From Streptomyces sp. AC550_RSS872 (GTDB lineage Bacteria > Actinomycetota > Actinomycetes > Streptomycetales > Streptomycetaceae): a stretch of DNA of 64,000 bases. Below, one piece after another: positions 8,377 through 18,381 of the stretch. The stretch is taken from NCBI RefSeq assembly GCF_019049285.1, contig NZ_JAGMUL010000128.1, forward strand, positions 1-64,000, read 5' to 3'. The stretch's first letter is position 1; each line of letters starts with the position of its first letter. Below the pieces are notes generated by a model, which worked only from the letters and a program-made list of their open reading frames with translations, was not told where the DNA came from and made no database searches. The position numbers and the translations under genes were made by a program.

Positions 8377-9921
8377 TCAGCCGCCCGGAACGACCGCTGG
8401 GCAACTGCTTCCGTCCTCGGGAACCGTCAGGGCTGTGAGGTAGCCGTCCACCGCTGCGCGCGTGCACTCACTGCGCCCGTAGACGCTGTGCCCCGCGCCC
8501 TCGTACGTCAGCAGCACGGTCGTCCCGCGGGTCTGCCGGTGCACGTTGGTCGCCCACGCGTAGTTGTTCGCCGGGTCGTGGCGGGAGTGCAGCATGAGGA
8601 TCTCGGGGGCCTCGGTGATGCGCAGGCGGTGCTGCGGGTTGTTCACCTCGTCCGGCCAGCCGACGCATCCCGCCATCGCGGCGTGGACGCGCGGTGAGCC
8701 ACGCATGTGCGGCGCCGCCCGCAGTTCGGCCGCGGTCAGACGGGCGTACTCCCGGTAGTCCTTGGGCCGGATGCGCCAGTCCTGGCAGAACACCGCCGCG
8801 AAGGGTTCGGTCCGCGTCTGCTGCCCGGTGTCCTTGACCGCGGTCGCCCCCGGTGTGCCCGGCTGTGGTTCGGCACGGGGACTCCGCCCCGTCTGCGCTT
8901 CGAGTCCGGCCAGGTAGTCGGCGAGTTCGTCATGGTCCGGGCCGTAGAACTTGTACCGGAAGGCGAACAGGCTGATGTCGTTCGCGGAGAGCGTCTGACC
9001 GGGGTTCTCCGGATCCTGGATCCCGCCCCGGTCGGCCCGGTCGAGCAGACCGTCCCAGACGGCGGCGACGTCCCGGCCGTGCAAGGCACAGGACGGCGTG
9101 CGCTCGCACCACTTCACGAACTCGTGGAAGGAGTCCTCGGCGGCGGCCGCGGAGGAGACCATGAAGTCCCGGGTGCCCAGGCTGTGGTCGATGTTCGCGG
9201 TGAGGGCCATGGCGCGGATCCGGTCGCCGTACAGTTCCGCGTACTGCTCGCCGATCAGCGTGCCGTAGGAGTGGCCGAAGTAGTTGAGCTTCTCCTCGCC
9301 CAGTGACCTGCGCAGGGCCTCCATGTCCCTGACGACGCCGAGGGTGTCGGCGTGGTCGAAGATCGGGCCGCTGTGCCGTCGGCAGTCCTCGCGCAACTCC
9401 CGGTTGTAGGCGGCCAGCCGGTCGAACTCCGCCTGGTCGCGGGGGTAGGGGGACGGCGCTCGGCCGAGCAGTTCCGTCGAGCACTTCACCGGTTGGCTGC
9501 CTCCGACACCGCGCGGATCGAAGCCGACGATGTCGAACTTGGCCTGGAGGTCCTTGCTGAACTGGGCGGGCGCGCGAGTGAGGGCGAAGTCCACCCCCGA
9601 GTCGCCCGGCCCGCCCGGATTGACGAGGAGCGCGCCGACCCGTCGGCCCGGGTCGGTCGCCTTGCGCCGCGCCACCGCCATGTCGAACTTCTCGCCCGCC
9701 GGGTGTGCCCAGTCGACGGGCAGCCTGAGGGTGCCGCACTCGGCCGTGGGATGGTCGGGGCACGGTTTCCAGTCGATCCTGGAGACAGGCGTCGCCGAGG
9801 GGCCGGCGGGTAAGCGGTCGGGCGTGCCGGCGTCCGCCACGCCCGGGCCGGCCACCAGTGCGCCGACCGCCATCACTCCGGCGGTGAGCGCCCCGGTGAG
9901 CCCCTTTGTCATCGGTTGCAC
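8377..9921 (-). CDS. Secreted alpha/beta-hydrolase, tripeptidyl aminopeptidase type
   Basis: 514 residues with a Sec-type signal peptide ending near GVADAG. The motif NPGGPGDSG forms the oxyanion region, GHSYGTLIGEQYAELYG carries the nucleophile Ser, SRHDPANNYAWA the acid Asp and GAGHSVYGRSEC the His, followed by the TAP-like C-terminal domain. Streptomyces proteins of this family (Tap, SlpD, SlpE) release N-terminal tripeptides outside the cell. AGGAGGAA stands 6 nt before the GTG at 9919-9921, which is preferred over the ATG three codons later. No partner gene lies beside it. Confidence 0.9.
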   Translation of the reverse strand: MQPMTKGLTGALTAGVMAVGALVAGPGVADAGTPDRLPAGPSATPVSRIDWKPCPDHPTAECGTLRLPVDWAHPAGEKFDMAVARRKATDPGRRVGALLVNPGGPGDSGVDFALTRAPAQFSKDLQAKFDIVGFDPRGVGGSQPVKCSTELLGRAPSPYPRDQAEFDRLAAYNRELREDCRRHSGPIFDHADTLGVVRDMEALRRSLGEEKLNYFGHSYGTLIGEQYAELYGDRIRAMALTANIDHSLGTRDFMVSSAAAAEDSFHEFVKWCERTPSCALHGRDVAAVWDGLLDRADRGGIQDPENPGQTLSANDISLFAFRYKFYGPDHDELADYLAGLEAQTGRSPRAEPQPGTPGATAVKDTGQQTRTEPFAAVFCQDWRIRPKDYREYARLTAAELRAAPHMRGSPRVHAAMAGCVGWPDEVNNPQHRLRITEAPEILMLHSRHDPANNYAWATNVHRQTRGTTVLLTYEGAGHSVYGRSECTRAAVDGYLTALTVPEDGSSCPAVVPGG

Positions 9922-10074
9922 AGAGTTCCTCCTGGTACTCCTGATACTTCGCGGACCACGGAACACAGGAGTGGCCACTCCTCGACGAGCTTCACAGCGA
10001 GCCGAGGGTGGCCACAACCGTTCAGGACCGGAATCAGGGACAGGACCAGGGAACGTCCGGAGCAGGGCTGAGGG

Positions 10075-13000
10075 TTACCCCTCACGGCCTCCAGGGATGT
10101 CACCGATCTTGACGACGCCCGTCGTCCTCGCGCCGGAGAGGTTGTCGTAGACGACGTCACCGGTGGACTTCTTCCAGATCTTGATACGGAAGGTGTCCGG
10201 GCCGTCCGTCGCCGTGATCCGGAAGCCGTAGCCGCCGCTGCCGTTGACTGTGCCGGAGCCCTGGTAGACCGCACGGGGGCCGGTGATTACCAGCCAGTCG
10301 GAGCCGGTGGAGCGGAACTTCAGCTCGGCCGGGCCGAAGTCGAAGGTGGCCTTGCCCGTGGGGACGGCGGCGCTCCAGCCGTACGCGACGGCGAAGGAGA
10401 AGGCCGCCTTGCCGGTGACAGTCGGCTTGGCCGGACAGGCACCGGCCGTGGAGCTGATCACGCCGACGCCGAGCGCGGGGCCCGCGCCGCGGTCGTAGAC
10501 GATCAGTTCCGGGAGCGTGTTGCGGTCCGAGGCGCCGTCGTCGTCGGTGACCGTGATCACCGGACGGTGGATGCCGGCCTGGGTGTAGACGTGCTCGGCG
10601 CGGCACACGCCGCCGGTGACCGTGCCGTCGGCAGGGTCGGTGCCGTCTTTCCAGTCGACCGTGCAGGTGTGGGAGTCCCGGGTGCCCGCGTCGCCGAAGT
10701 CGGCGGTGAGCGTGGCGCGCTGACGGGCCGACACGGCGGTCTTCGGGCCGGTGGCCGAGGTGATCGCCGGTGCCGCGTTGGTGACGTCGACGGTGGCCGT
10801 GTCGCTACTGCGACCGCCGGTCAGGGTGACCTCGTACGTGCCGTCGTCGGTGCAGGTGATCGTGGTCCGGGCGGCTTCGGGGTCGGTGACCGTGCAGGGT
10901 GCGCCGGCCTCGGCCGTCCACTTCGGGCTGCCCGCACCGGAGACGGTGCCCTTCAGCGGGATCGCGTCGCCTTCCTTCCCGCTGCCGTCCGCACCGGCGT
11001 GCACGACGGTCACCGGGTCGATGCCGGTGAGCGTGGGCACGACCTTCTTGATCAGGCCCTCGGCGTCGAACTCCAGCTTGTCGACGGTCGTTTCGCGATG
11101 GGTGCCGTCGCCGCCCGGGATGGCGAACCGGTGGTAGGCGATGTACCAGTCGTCGGTGTTCGGGACATGGACGACCGAGTGGTGGCCGGGACCCTTGATG
11201 CCGAGGGAGAGGTCCTTCTCCAGGATCACACCGTGCTTGGTCCAGGGGCCGGTGGGGGAGGGGCCGGTGGCGTAGGCGACGCGGTAGTTCTCGTCCCGGG
11301 TGTCGTTCTCCGACCACATGAAGTAGTAGGTGCCCTTGCGCTTGATGACGAAGGTGCCCTCGTTGTAGCCGCTCGGGGTGATGTCCTCGACCTTCGAGGT
11401 GTCGACGGAGGTCATGCCGGCGTTCAGGGGCGCCACGTACGCGCGCCCGTTGCCCCAGTAGAGATACGACTGTCCGTCGTCGTCCGTGAACACGGCCGGA
11501 TCGATCATCTGGCCGCTGTACTGGCCTGCCTTGAGCAGCGGCTTGCCCAGAGCGTCCTTGAACGGCCCCGTCGGCGAGTCGGACACCGCGACACCGATGT
11601 TGGCGTCGGCGCAGAAGTAGAAGTAGTACTTCCCGTCCTTCTCGGTGATCGCCGGAGCCCACGCCCTGCTGTCCGCCCAGGAGACGTCCGGACCGAGGTC
11701 GAGGATGACGCCGTGGTCCTTCCAGTGGACCAGGTCGGTGGACGAGTACGCCTTGAACTGCGTGCCGCTCCAGCCCTCGAAGCCGTCGGTGGTCGGGTAG
11801 AGGTAGAAGGTGTCGCCGAACCGCACGATGTTCGGGTCGGCGTTGAGACCCGACAGGACCGGGCTCTTCATGACGAGCGCCGAGACCGTCCAGGTGCGCT
11901 TCCTGCCGTCGGAGCCGGTCACCTCGTACGTCACAGGCTTGCTGAAGTCCTGCACGCTGCCGGAAGCCGGGCTGATCGCGGCGCCGTGGGCGAGGGTGAA
12001 CTCCGGGGCGAGGGCGGTGAGATCGGCGCCCTCCTTCATCGGCAGCGTGATCGTGCTGCCGGCGTTGTCGATGAGCGCGTCGACCTTCAGCGCCGGGTGC
12101 GTCGCCTTCGCGATGCCCGCGGTGTTGCCGCTGAGCTCCATGACCTCGGCGGCCGTCAGGGCCCGGTCGTAGATGCGGAAGTCGTCGACCTCGCCGCCGA
12201 AGTACGGGTCGGCCGCGTACATCGACCTGCCGATGTAGCCGGAGTAGTCCTTGTTCGCGTCGTACAGCTCGGACGGCTTGATGGTGGTCGTCGTGCGGGC
12301 CGCCTCGATGCCGTCCACGTAGAGGACCATCCTGCCGGTCGAGCCGTCGAGGGTGACGGTGACGTGCCGCCACTCGCCGGGCGTGAGCCGTGAACCGGCC
12401 GTCAGCTTCGACTCCGCCGACCAACTCGCCTTGGTGATGGCCGAGTAGAGGCTGGAGCCGCCGTTGGAGGGGGTCGCGAACAGGTACTTGTCGCTGTCGG
12501 GGCCGAGCCCGAACAGCCACTGGAAGTTGTCGCCGCCCTTCCACTTGGCGTACGTCGAGACGGTGACGCTGTCGGCGTTCTTCAGCACGCCGTTCGGGAT
12601 CTTCACATACGGCGAATCGGAGGCGCCGGACATCTTGAACGAGCCGCCCTCGACACCGGTGCCGAAGTCGGGCGTACGGACGTAGGTGCCGTGGTGGCCG
12701 TGCCCGCCGGCGTCACGGGCGATGTTGCCGCCGGTCTCGTCGAAGTCGTACTGGAGGAGCAGGTCGGCCGGGACGTCCGGGCCTTCCTGCGAGACGGTGA
12801 CCTCGGCCCGGACCGGTATCGCGGCGCCGTCGGGCAGGCTGCCGGTCACGGTGAAGGCGCCGGCCTGCGCGTACTTCGACGCGGGGACGTCCTCCCAGGT
12901 CACGGAGACGGGACGCCTGACACCGTCGGCGTACTCGGCGATGACGGTGGCCGGGAGGACCGGCGCCTCACCGATCCGCGTCTTCACCGTCACGTCCTCG

Positions 13001-15294
13001 ACGCCCGCCACCAACCGGTCCGGCTGGTAGGCGCGCAGCAACCGGTCGTACTCGGCCTGCGTCACGGGGAGCACCGTTCCGTGGCGGGGCTTGGCCGGGA
13101 GGTCGTAGCCGGTGGACGGGGTCCAGGTGCCGGAGGCGAGGTCGGTCGTCTCGAAGGGGATGTAGCCGCGGCCGCCGAACTCGTCCAGGAACGCGTACCA
13201 CTTGTCCTCGGTGTTCGACTTGAACACCAGCGGCCCCTCGGCGGCGTTCATCGCGCCCTTGCCGATGCCTTCGGCGACGGCGTCCCAGGACAGGTCCAGC
13301 AGGGAGTCGCTCTTCTCCTCGAAGACGAACTTGCTGTTGGGGGTGGAGGAGGTGTTGTTCCGCTCGTCCTTGGAGAGGCGGAAGTACGTCCCGTCGTGCT
13401 GGATCACCGTGGAGTCGATGACGGAGTAGCCGCGGTCGATCCAGACCTCGGGCTCGCTGAAGGTGTGGAAGTCGCGGGTGGTCGCGTACATCATGCGGTT
13501 GTACGTGTCGCCGGAGTGCGCCTCGTTGTCGTACAGCTTCGACGCCCAGAAGACCACGTACTCACCGCGCCGGGCGTCGTAGAACGCCTCCGGTGCCCAG
13601 GTGTTGCCCGCGCTGTCCGGGGAGACCTTGACGAGGCGCTGGTTCGTCCAGTGGACGAGGTCGGTGGACTCCCAGACCATGATGGACTTGCTGCCGGTGC
13701 GCTGGGAGGCGTCCCAGTCGCCGTTGCCGTAGATCCTGAGGTCGGTGGCGATCTGGTAGAACTTGTCGCCCTCGGGGGAGCGGATGATGAACGGGTCGCG
13801 CAGGCCCTTCTCGCCGAGCGTGGAGGTGAGGACCGGCTTTCCGTCGTTCAGCTCCCGCCACTTCAGCGGGTCGTTGCCCTTGCTGAGGGCGGCGTAGAGC
13901 TGCTCGCCGTCCGCCGTGCCCTCGCCGGTGAAGTAGCTGAACATGTAGCCCTTGAGGGCCTCCTGCTCGGGCAGTTCCGGGACCTTCGCGGTGAAGACGC
14001 GGGACGCCTTCGCCTCGCCCTTGGTGACGGTGGCGGTCAGGTCGACCGTCGTGGCGCCGTCGCCGTGCGCGGGGCGGTGGGCGATGCCGTCGGCGGATAC
14101 GACGTCCGGCTTCGCGGAGGACCAGGTGACGGCGGTGCCGTAGGTGCCGGTCGTCGGGAGGGTCAGGTTGCCCCGTACGTCGTCGAGGTTGTGGACCGTG
14201 AGGGCCTCGGCGGCCTGCTCCGCGGCGGTCCGGTCGTCGAAGTCGGGGAGCACCGTGACCTCGAAGGTCCTGGTGTCGGTGACGGTGCCCTTGCTCAGGG
14301 TGGCCGTGAGCGTGGCGTGGGCGTCGGGCTGACCGGCGGCCGGGCGGGTCACCTTGCCGGATTCGGACACGACGCCCGGGTTGTCGCTGGCCCAGCTGAT
14401 CGAGGAGCCGCCCGCCGTTCCGGTCTTCGGCAGGTCGAGGTCGGCCGTGACGGCGCTGGTGTCACCAAGGCTCAGCGCGGCCTTGTCGTCGGCGACGCCC
14501 CGGGTGGCGACGGGGAGGGCGAGTTGCTCGACCTCGGAGCCGTCGAGCGCGCGGTCGTAGACCCGGAAGTCGCGGATGCGGCCCTTGAAGAGCTTGTCGC
14601 CCGAGTAGACGGACCTGCCCAGGTAGTTGGCGGTGGTGGTGCCGGAGCCGATCGAGCCCGGGGTGATGCTGACGGCCGTGTTGCGGCCGACCTCGACGCC
14701 GTCCTCGTACAGCACGCCCGTGGTGCCGGTCTGGGTGTAGGTGAGGTGCTTCCAGACGGCGCGGGTGAGGTTGTGGGAGTCGACGGGCTTGGTGGTCTGC
14801 TCGGTCGACCAGTTGCCGCTCGCGACGGACGTCCGCAGGGAGTTGCCGGTGGTGAAGAGGTAGCCGTTGCCGTTGCCGCCGCTGGAGTTGCCGAAGCCGT
14901 AGAGGAAGTACGGCGTGCTCTGCGCGGAGTCGATCCGCACGTCCAGCGAGACGCTGATCGCGTCCATGCCCTTCATGACATCGTTCGGCACCTTGACGTA
15001 GGTGTCGGAGCCGTTGAAGGCGAGCCCCTCGCCGGTGCTCGACCAGTCCGCGGTGCCGTTCACCGTGGCGTCCCGGCCGTGGCCGGAGGCGTCGGTCACC
15101 GTGTTGCCGGAGGCGCCGTCGAGCTTGTACCAGAGGGCGAGACCATCGGTGACCGCTGCCGCTTCGGCCGTGTCGGCGGCCTGTGCGGGAAGGACGGGGG
15201 CGGCGAGCCCCAGCAGCAGCGACGCGGCGGTCAGCCCGGCGAGTCGGCCCGCCCGGCGTCTCACGCGGTCACGGGCGCGTGCGATGTACGGCAT
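10075..15294 (-). CDS. Giant secreted double-GH43 glycosidase with LamG, Ig-like and PKD modules
   Basis: A 1739-residue exported enzyme. After a signal peptide (cleavage after LPAQA, about residue 39) come a LamG/concanavalin domain (about 45-262), two atrophied bacterial Ig domains (about 265-450), a first GH43 five-blade propeller (about 455-790), an Ig-like fold, a second LamG domain (about 875-1095), a cadherin-like linker, a second GH43 domain (about 1180-1470), a PKD domain (about 1550-1640) and a C-terminal module. Both GH43 domains keep a plausible acidic triad: LRDPFII, VIDSTVI and AEGPLVF in the first; ADPNIV, MIDPAVF and NEGTFV in the second. It likely trims arabinose- or galactose-rich plant polysaccharide. 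The ATG at 15292-15294 starts a normal signal peptide. Confidence 0.9.
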   Translation of the reverse strand: MPYIARARDRVRRRAGRLAGLTAASLLLGLAAPVLPAQAADTAEAAAVTDGLALWYKLDGASGNTVTDASGHGRDATVNGTADWSSTGEGLAFNGSDTYVKVPNDVMKGMDAISVSLDVRIDSAQSTPYFLYGFGNSSGGNGNGYLFTTGNSLRTSVASGNWSTEQTTKPVDSHNLTRAVWKHLTYTQTGTTGVLYEDGVEVGRNTAVSITPGSIGSGTTTANYLGRSVYSGDKLFKGRIRDFRVYDRALDGSEVEQLALPVATRGVADDKAALSLGDTSAVTADLDLPKTGTAGGSSISWASDNPGVVSESGKVTRPAAGQPDAHATLTATLSKGTVTDTRTFEVTVLPDFDDRTAAEQAAEALTVHNLDDVRGNLTLPTTGTYGTAVTWSSAKPDVVSADGIAHRPAHGDGATTVDLTATVTKGEAKASRVFTAKVPELPEQEALKGYMFSYFTGEGTADGEQLYAALSKGNDPLKWRELNDGKPVLTSTLGEKGLRDPFIIRSPEGDKFYQIATDLRIYGNGDWDASQRTGSKSIMVWESTDLVHWTNQRLVKVSPDSAGNTWAPEAFYDARRGEYVVFWASKLYDNEAHSGDTYNRMMYATTRDFHTFSEPEVWIDRGYSVIDSTVIQHDGTYFRLSKDERNNTSSTPNSKFVFEEKSDSLLDLSWDAVAEGIGKGAMNAAEGPLVFKSNTEDKWYAFLDEFGGRGYIPFETTDLASGTWTPSTGYDLPAKPRHGTVLPVTQAEYDRLLRAYQPDRLVAGVEDVTVKTRIGEAPVLPATVIAEYADGVRRPVSVTWEDVPASKYAQAGAFTVTGSLPDGAAIPVRAEVTVSQEGPDVPADLLLQYDFDETGGNIARDAGGHGHHGTYVRTPDFGTGVEGGSFKMSGASDSPYVKIPNGVLKNADSVTVSTYAKWKGGDNFQWLFGLGPDSDKYLFATPSNGGSSLYSAITKASWSAESKLTAGSRLTPGEWRHVTVTLDGSTGRMVLYVDGIEAARTTTTIKPSELYDANKDYSGYIGRSMYAADPYFGGEVDDFRIYDRALTAAEVMELSGNTAGIAKATHPALKVDALIDNAGSTITLPMKEGADLTALAPEFTLAHGAAISPASGSVQDFSKPVTYEVTGSDGRKRTWTVSALVMKSPVLSGLNADPNIVRFGDTFYLYPTTDGFEGWSGTQFKAYSSTDLVHWKDHGVILDLGPDVSWADSRAWAPAITEKDGKYYFYFCADANIGVAVSDSPTGPFKDALGKPLLKAGQYSGQMIDPAVFTDDDGQSYLYWGNGRAYVAPLNAGMTSVDTSKVEDITPSGYNEGTFVIKRKGTYYFMWSENDTRDENYRVAYATGPSPTGPWTKHGVILEKDLSLGIKGPGHHSVVHVPNTDDWYIAYHRFAIPGGDGTHRETTVDKLEFDAEGLIKKVVPTLTGIDPVTVVHAGADGSGKEGDAIPLKGTVSGAGSPKWTAEAGAPCTVTDPEAARTTITCTDDGTYEVTLTGGRSSDTATVDVTNAAPAITSATGPKTAVSARQRATLTADFGDAGTRDSHTCTVDWKDGTDPADGTVTGGVCRAEHVYTQAGIHRPVITVTDDDGASDRNTLPELIVYDRGAGPALGVGVISSTAGACPAKPTVTGKAAFSFAVAYGWSAAVPTGKATFDFGPAELKFRSTGSDWLVITGPRAVYQGSGTVNGSGGYGFRITATDGPDTFRIKIWKKSTGDVVYDNLSGARTTGVVKIGDIPGGREG

Positions 15295-15411
15295 ATGGAT
15301 TATCCCTGCTGAGGCATGGCGGGGCCTCGGCCATGGGCACCCTGCCGTTTCGGCTGTGTGACGTCGTGTTGCGAGAGTGTCAGCCGGGGTGTGGCACAGC
15401 GTCAAGGGTTT

Positions 15412-15440
15412 TCGAACGATGTCCGATGCGTCGAACGATG
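15412..15440. promoter_or_regulatory. Direct repeat upstream of the double-GH43 gene
   Basis: TCGAACGATG occurs at 15412-15421 and 15431-15440, a 19-bp period, 118-146 bp upstream of the GH43 start codon. The spacing of nearly two helical turns suits a dimeric activator or repressor. There is no gene in 15295-15483. Confidence 0.4.
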
Positions 15441-15483
15441 CATTCCCAGGCACGCGCGGGACCCGTCGCCGGGGGAGTGGGCG

Positions 15484-16116
15484 TCAGCGGTCGCGCCTGG
15501 AGCGGCGCGCCTCGGTCAGTACGGGAATCAGGGGCAGCAGGGAGAGCACGACGACGACGGCGACCAGCGGCAGCAGGAAGGCGTCGGCGTCGGGGACGGT
15601 GGTGCCGAGGGCGTATCCGGCCATGACCAGGCTCGTCGACCAGAGCAGGCCGCCGACGATCTGCCAGACGGTGAAGGTCCGCGTGGGCACGCCGAGCGCA
15701 CCGGCCGCCGGGTGCAGAACGGTCCGCACCATCGGGATGAAACGGCCGATCACCAGGGCCTTCCCGTAGCCGTAGCGGGCCAGGAGCTGCTCCGCCCGTG
15801 CCGCCGCCTCCCGGACGCGGCGTCTGGAGGTGCGGGCCAGCAGGGCCCGCCCGCCGTGCCGTCCGAGCAGGAAGCCGACCTGGGCCCCGACCACGGCCCC
15901 GACCGCCGCGCACAGCAGCACCTGCCACAGCATCAGCCGTGGCGCCTGGTCGGCGCCGGCCGCGCACAGCACGCCCGCCGGGAAGAGCAGGGTGTCGCCG
16001 GGCAGGAAGAAGCCGACGACGAGCAGACCCGACTCCGCGAAGATCACCACGAGGACCCCGAGGGCACCGAAGGTCGCCAGCACCGAGTCGCTGTCCATCG
16101 GGTTGACGGCGATCAC
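15484..16116 (-). CDS. DedA-family membrane protein
   Basis: A 210-residue polytopic protein of the DedA family, with AESGLLVVGFFLPGDTLLF near the N-terminus and GRFIPMVRTVLHPAAGALGV in the centre, the two re-entrant segments of the family. Members act as undecaprenyl-phosphate or phospholipid flippases. The GTG at 16114-16116 follows GGGAGGTGAG; longer frames upstream add an unlikely Arg-rich leader. It stands alone between the GH43 gene and the sugar transporter. Confidence 0.85.
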   Translation of the reverse strand: MIAVNPMDSDSVLATFGALGVLVVIFAESGLLVVGFFLPGDTLLFPAGVLCAAGADQAPRLMLWQVLLCAAVGAVVGAQVGFLLGRHGGRALLARTSRRRVREAAARAEQLLARYGYGKALVIGRFIPMVRTVLHPAAGALGVPTRTFTVWQIVGGLLWSTSLVMAGYALGTTVPDADAFLLPLVAVVVVLSLLPLIPVLTEARRSRRDR

Positions 16117-16252
16117 CGCCCTCACCTCCCGACCGTCCTCGTCGGCCGCCCTCCCCTCAAGCATCGCCCGCGTGTGGCGGTGTCGCCTGTCCCCGGAGGA
16201 GCTCCTGGCCCAGGCGGGTCGCTGCCCCCGAGGCCGGCGGGCGCGACCCGGG

Positions 16253-17557
16253 TCAGGCCCGGCCATGTGCCTCCTGCGAGCGGCGGGACAGCGCGTCGAT
16301 GACCACGGCGGCGAAGAGCACCCCGCCCGTGATCATGAACTGGACGGCGGCGGGCGTGTCCGTGATCGCCATGCCGGAGGCGATCGACTGGATGACGAGC
16401 ATGCCGAGCACCGCCGACCAGGTGGAGCCGCGCCCGCCGAACAGGCTGGTGCCGCCGATGACGGCCGCCGCGATGGCGTTGAGGAGCAGCACGCCCGAGC
16501 CCGAACTCTGGCTCACCGAGGTGATGCGCGAGGCCAGGAACAGCCCGCCGACGGCCGCCATCGTGCCCGACACCGCGAGCACCGCGGTCTGCACCCGCGT
16601 CACATGGAGGCTGGCGCGACGGGCCGCCTCGATCCCGCCGCCGAGGGCGTAGACCTGCCGTCCGTAGTGCGTGCGGCGCAGGATGATGTCGAGACCGGCG
16701 ACCACCACCAGGAAGATCAGCAGGGCGAGCGGCAGGCCCTGGAAGCGGTTGAGGAGATAGGCGGTGACGAACGCGATCACCGCGAGCCCTCCTGTGCGCA
16801 CCACGATGACCTGGAGCGAGCGGTGCGGCATGCCGGCGGCCGTCCGGCGCCGCCGGTCCTGGTAGGACACCAGGAAGACGAGGCCCACGGAGAGCGCCGC
16901 CAGACCGTAGGCGACGGCGTCGTGGGTGAAGTAGTAGCTGGTCAGGTCGGCGACGAGGCCGGTCTCGTCGAGATTGATCGTGCCGCTGCTGCCCAGGATG
17001 TAGAGCATGAGGCCGTTCCAGGTGAGCAGCCCCGCGAGGGTGACGACGAACGCCGGCACCCGGGTTCTGGCGAAGGAATACCCCTGCACGGAGCCCGCCG
17101 CTGTGCCGGCCAGCACCGCGACGATGAGTGCGAGCCATTCCGGCACGCCGTTGTTCACGTTCAGTACGGCGAAGACGGCCGCCGCCAGTCCGCTGATCGA
17201 ACCGACCGACAGGTCGAGCTCGCCGAGCAGCAGTACGAAGACGATGCCGACCGCGATCAGACCGGTGCCCACGATGTCCACGCTGAGGTTGGACAGGTTC
17301 CGGGGCGAGAGGAAGTTCTCGTTGAGGGACTGGAAGGTGATCCAGACGATGGCGAGGACGAGGACGACGGGGAGGGAGCCCAGCTCGCCGGCCCGCAGCT
17401 TGCGCCGGGAGAAGGCGACCCCGCTCTCCATGGCACGGGCGCAGCTCTCCAGGGCACGGGCGACGGTCTGCCCGCGATCCGCCGGTCGGGCCTCGGCGGT
17501 GGGTGCGGCGGCGTCGGCCTGCGGGTCGTCCGCCCTGTCGCGCGTCCCTTTCACCAT
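16253..17557 (-). CDS. Sugar ABC importer permease (xylose/ribose type)
   Basis: A 434-residue permease of the BPD_transp_2 (RbsC/XylH) family with about ten membrane segments. Typical signatures are LLLGELDLSVGSISGLAA in the first half and NAIAAAVIGGTSLFGGRGS in the second. The first 60 residues are a soluble extension, longer than usual. Its start overlaps the end of the ATPase gene by 7 nt; GGAGG lies 4 nt before the ATG, and a GTG at 17552-17554 with better spacing is the alternative. With the two genes upstream it makes a complete importer. Confidence 0.9.
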   Translation of the reverse strand: MVKGTRDRADDPQADAAAPTAEARPADRGQTVARALESCARAMESGVAFSRRKLRAGELGSLPVVLVLAIVWITFQSLNENFLSPRNLSNLSVDIVGTGLIAVGIVFVLLLGELDLSVGSISGLAAAVFAVLNVNNGVPEWLALIVAVLAGTAAGSVQGYSFARTRVPAFVVTLAGLLTWNGLMLYILGSSGTINLDETGLVADLTSYYFTHDAVAYGLAALSVGLVFLVSYQDRRRRTAAGMPHRSLQVIVVRTGGLAVIAFVTAYLLNRFQGLPLALLIFLVVVAGLDIILRRTHYGRQVYALGGGIEAARRASLHVTRVQTAVLAVSGTMAAVGGLFLASRITSVSQSSGSGVLLLNAIAAAVIGGTSLFGGRGSTWSAVLGMLVIQSIASGMAITDTPAAVQFMITGGVLFAAVVIDALSRRSQEAHGRA

Positions 17558-18324
17558 CCCGCCTCCTGATGGGCCGGCCGGCGGGGCGTGTTCTCCGTCG
17601 CCCCGGTGATGGAGGAGATGATCTGTTCCTGGGAGGCGGTGTTCACGTCGAAGAAGCCGTTGTTGCGCCCGAGCCGCAGCACGGCGGCCCGGTCCGCGAG
17701 CGCCTTGACGTCGCCCATGTTGTGGCTGATGAGCAGCACGCCCAGGCCGCGGTCGCGCAGCTGGTCGACGAGGTCCATCACCTCGGTGGTCTGCTGGAGC
17801 CCCAGCGCCGCGGTCGGTTCGTCCAGCAGGAGCAGCCGCGGGTCGCCGAGGAGCGAGCGGGCGATGGCGACCGTCTGCCGCTGACCGCTGGAGAGCGACA
17901 CGACCGGGGCGCGCAGCTCCGGGACGCCCCTGGTCAGCTGTTGCAGCAGCTGGAAGGTGCGGCGCTCCATCTCCATCTCGTCGAGGAACCCGAACCTGCG
18001 GATCTCCCGCCCGAGGAACAGGTTGCCCACGACATCGAGGTTCCCGCACAGCGCGAGGTCCTGGAAGACGGTGGCGATGCCGAGATCCCGGGCGTCGTTG
18101 GGCCGCCTGATGTGGACCGTACGACCCTCCCACTCGATGACGCCCTTGTCCGCGGGGGCGACCCCGGAGATCACCTTGATCAGCGTGGACTTGCCGGCCC
18201 CGTTGTCGCCGAGCAGGGCGACGACCTGGCCGGCGTGGATCTCCAGCTCGATGTCCACGAGGACCTCGACGGCGCCGTAACGCTTGCACACACCGTGCAG
18301 GGCCAGCAGCGGGGGAGCGGACAC
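17551..18324 (-). CDS. Sugar ABC importer ATP-binding protein
   Basis: 257 residues with a single ABC domain: Walker A GDNGAGKST, signature LSSGQRQ, Walker B LLLLDEPTAAL and H-loop ISHN. RbsA/XylG proteins elsewhere often have two fused ABC domains, but single-domain forms are normal for xylose-type systems in Streptomyces. The GTG at 18322-18324 follows AAGGAG. It overlaps the permease start and lies 57 nt after the binding-protein gene, so the three are probably one transcript. Confidence 0.92.
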   Translation of the reverse strand: MSAPPLLALHGVCKRYGAVEVLVDIELEIHAGQVVALLGDNGAGKSTLIKVISGVAPADKGVIEWEGRTVHIRRPNDARDLGIATVFQDLALCGNLDVVGNLFLGREIRRFGFLDEMEMERRTFQLLQQLTRGVPELRAPVVSLSSGQRQTVAIARSLLGDPRLLLLDEPTAALGLQQTTEVMDLVDQLRDRGLGVLLISHNMGDVKALADRAAVLRLGRNNGFFDVNTASQEQIISSITGATENTPRRPAHQEAGW

Positions 18325-18381
18325 GGAGACGGTCTCCTTCCCGTGGATCCGGACGCGGTCGCACCCGGAGGGCAGGACAGG

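Noticed and set aside
12691..15312. 873-codon open frame antisense to the double-GH43 gene
   Set aside because: Its translation is Val/Gly/Arg-rich with no motif, and the opposite strand encodes clear GH43, LamG and Ig domains. It is a by-product of high GC content.
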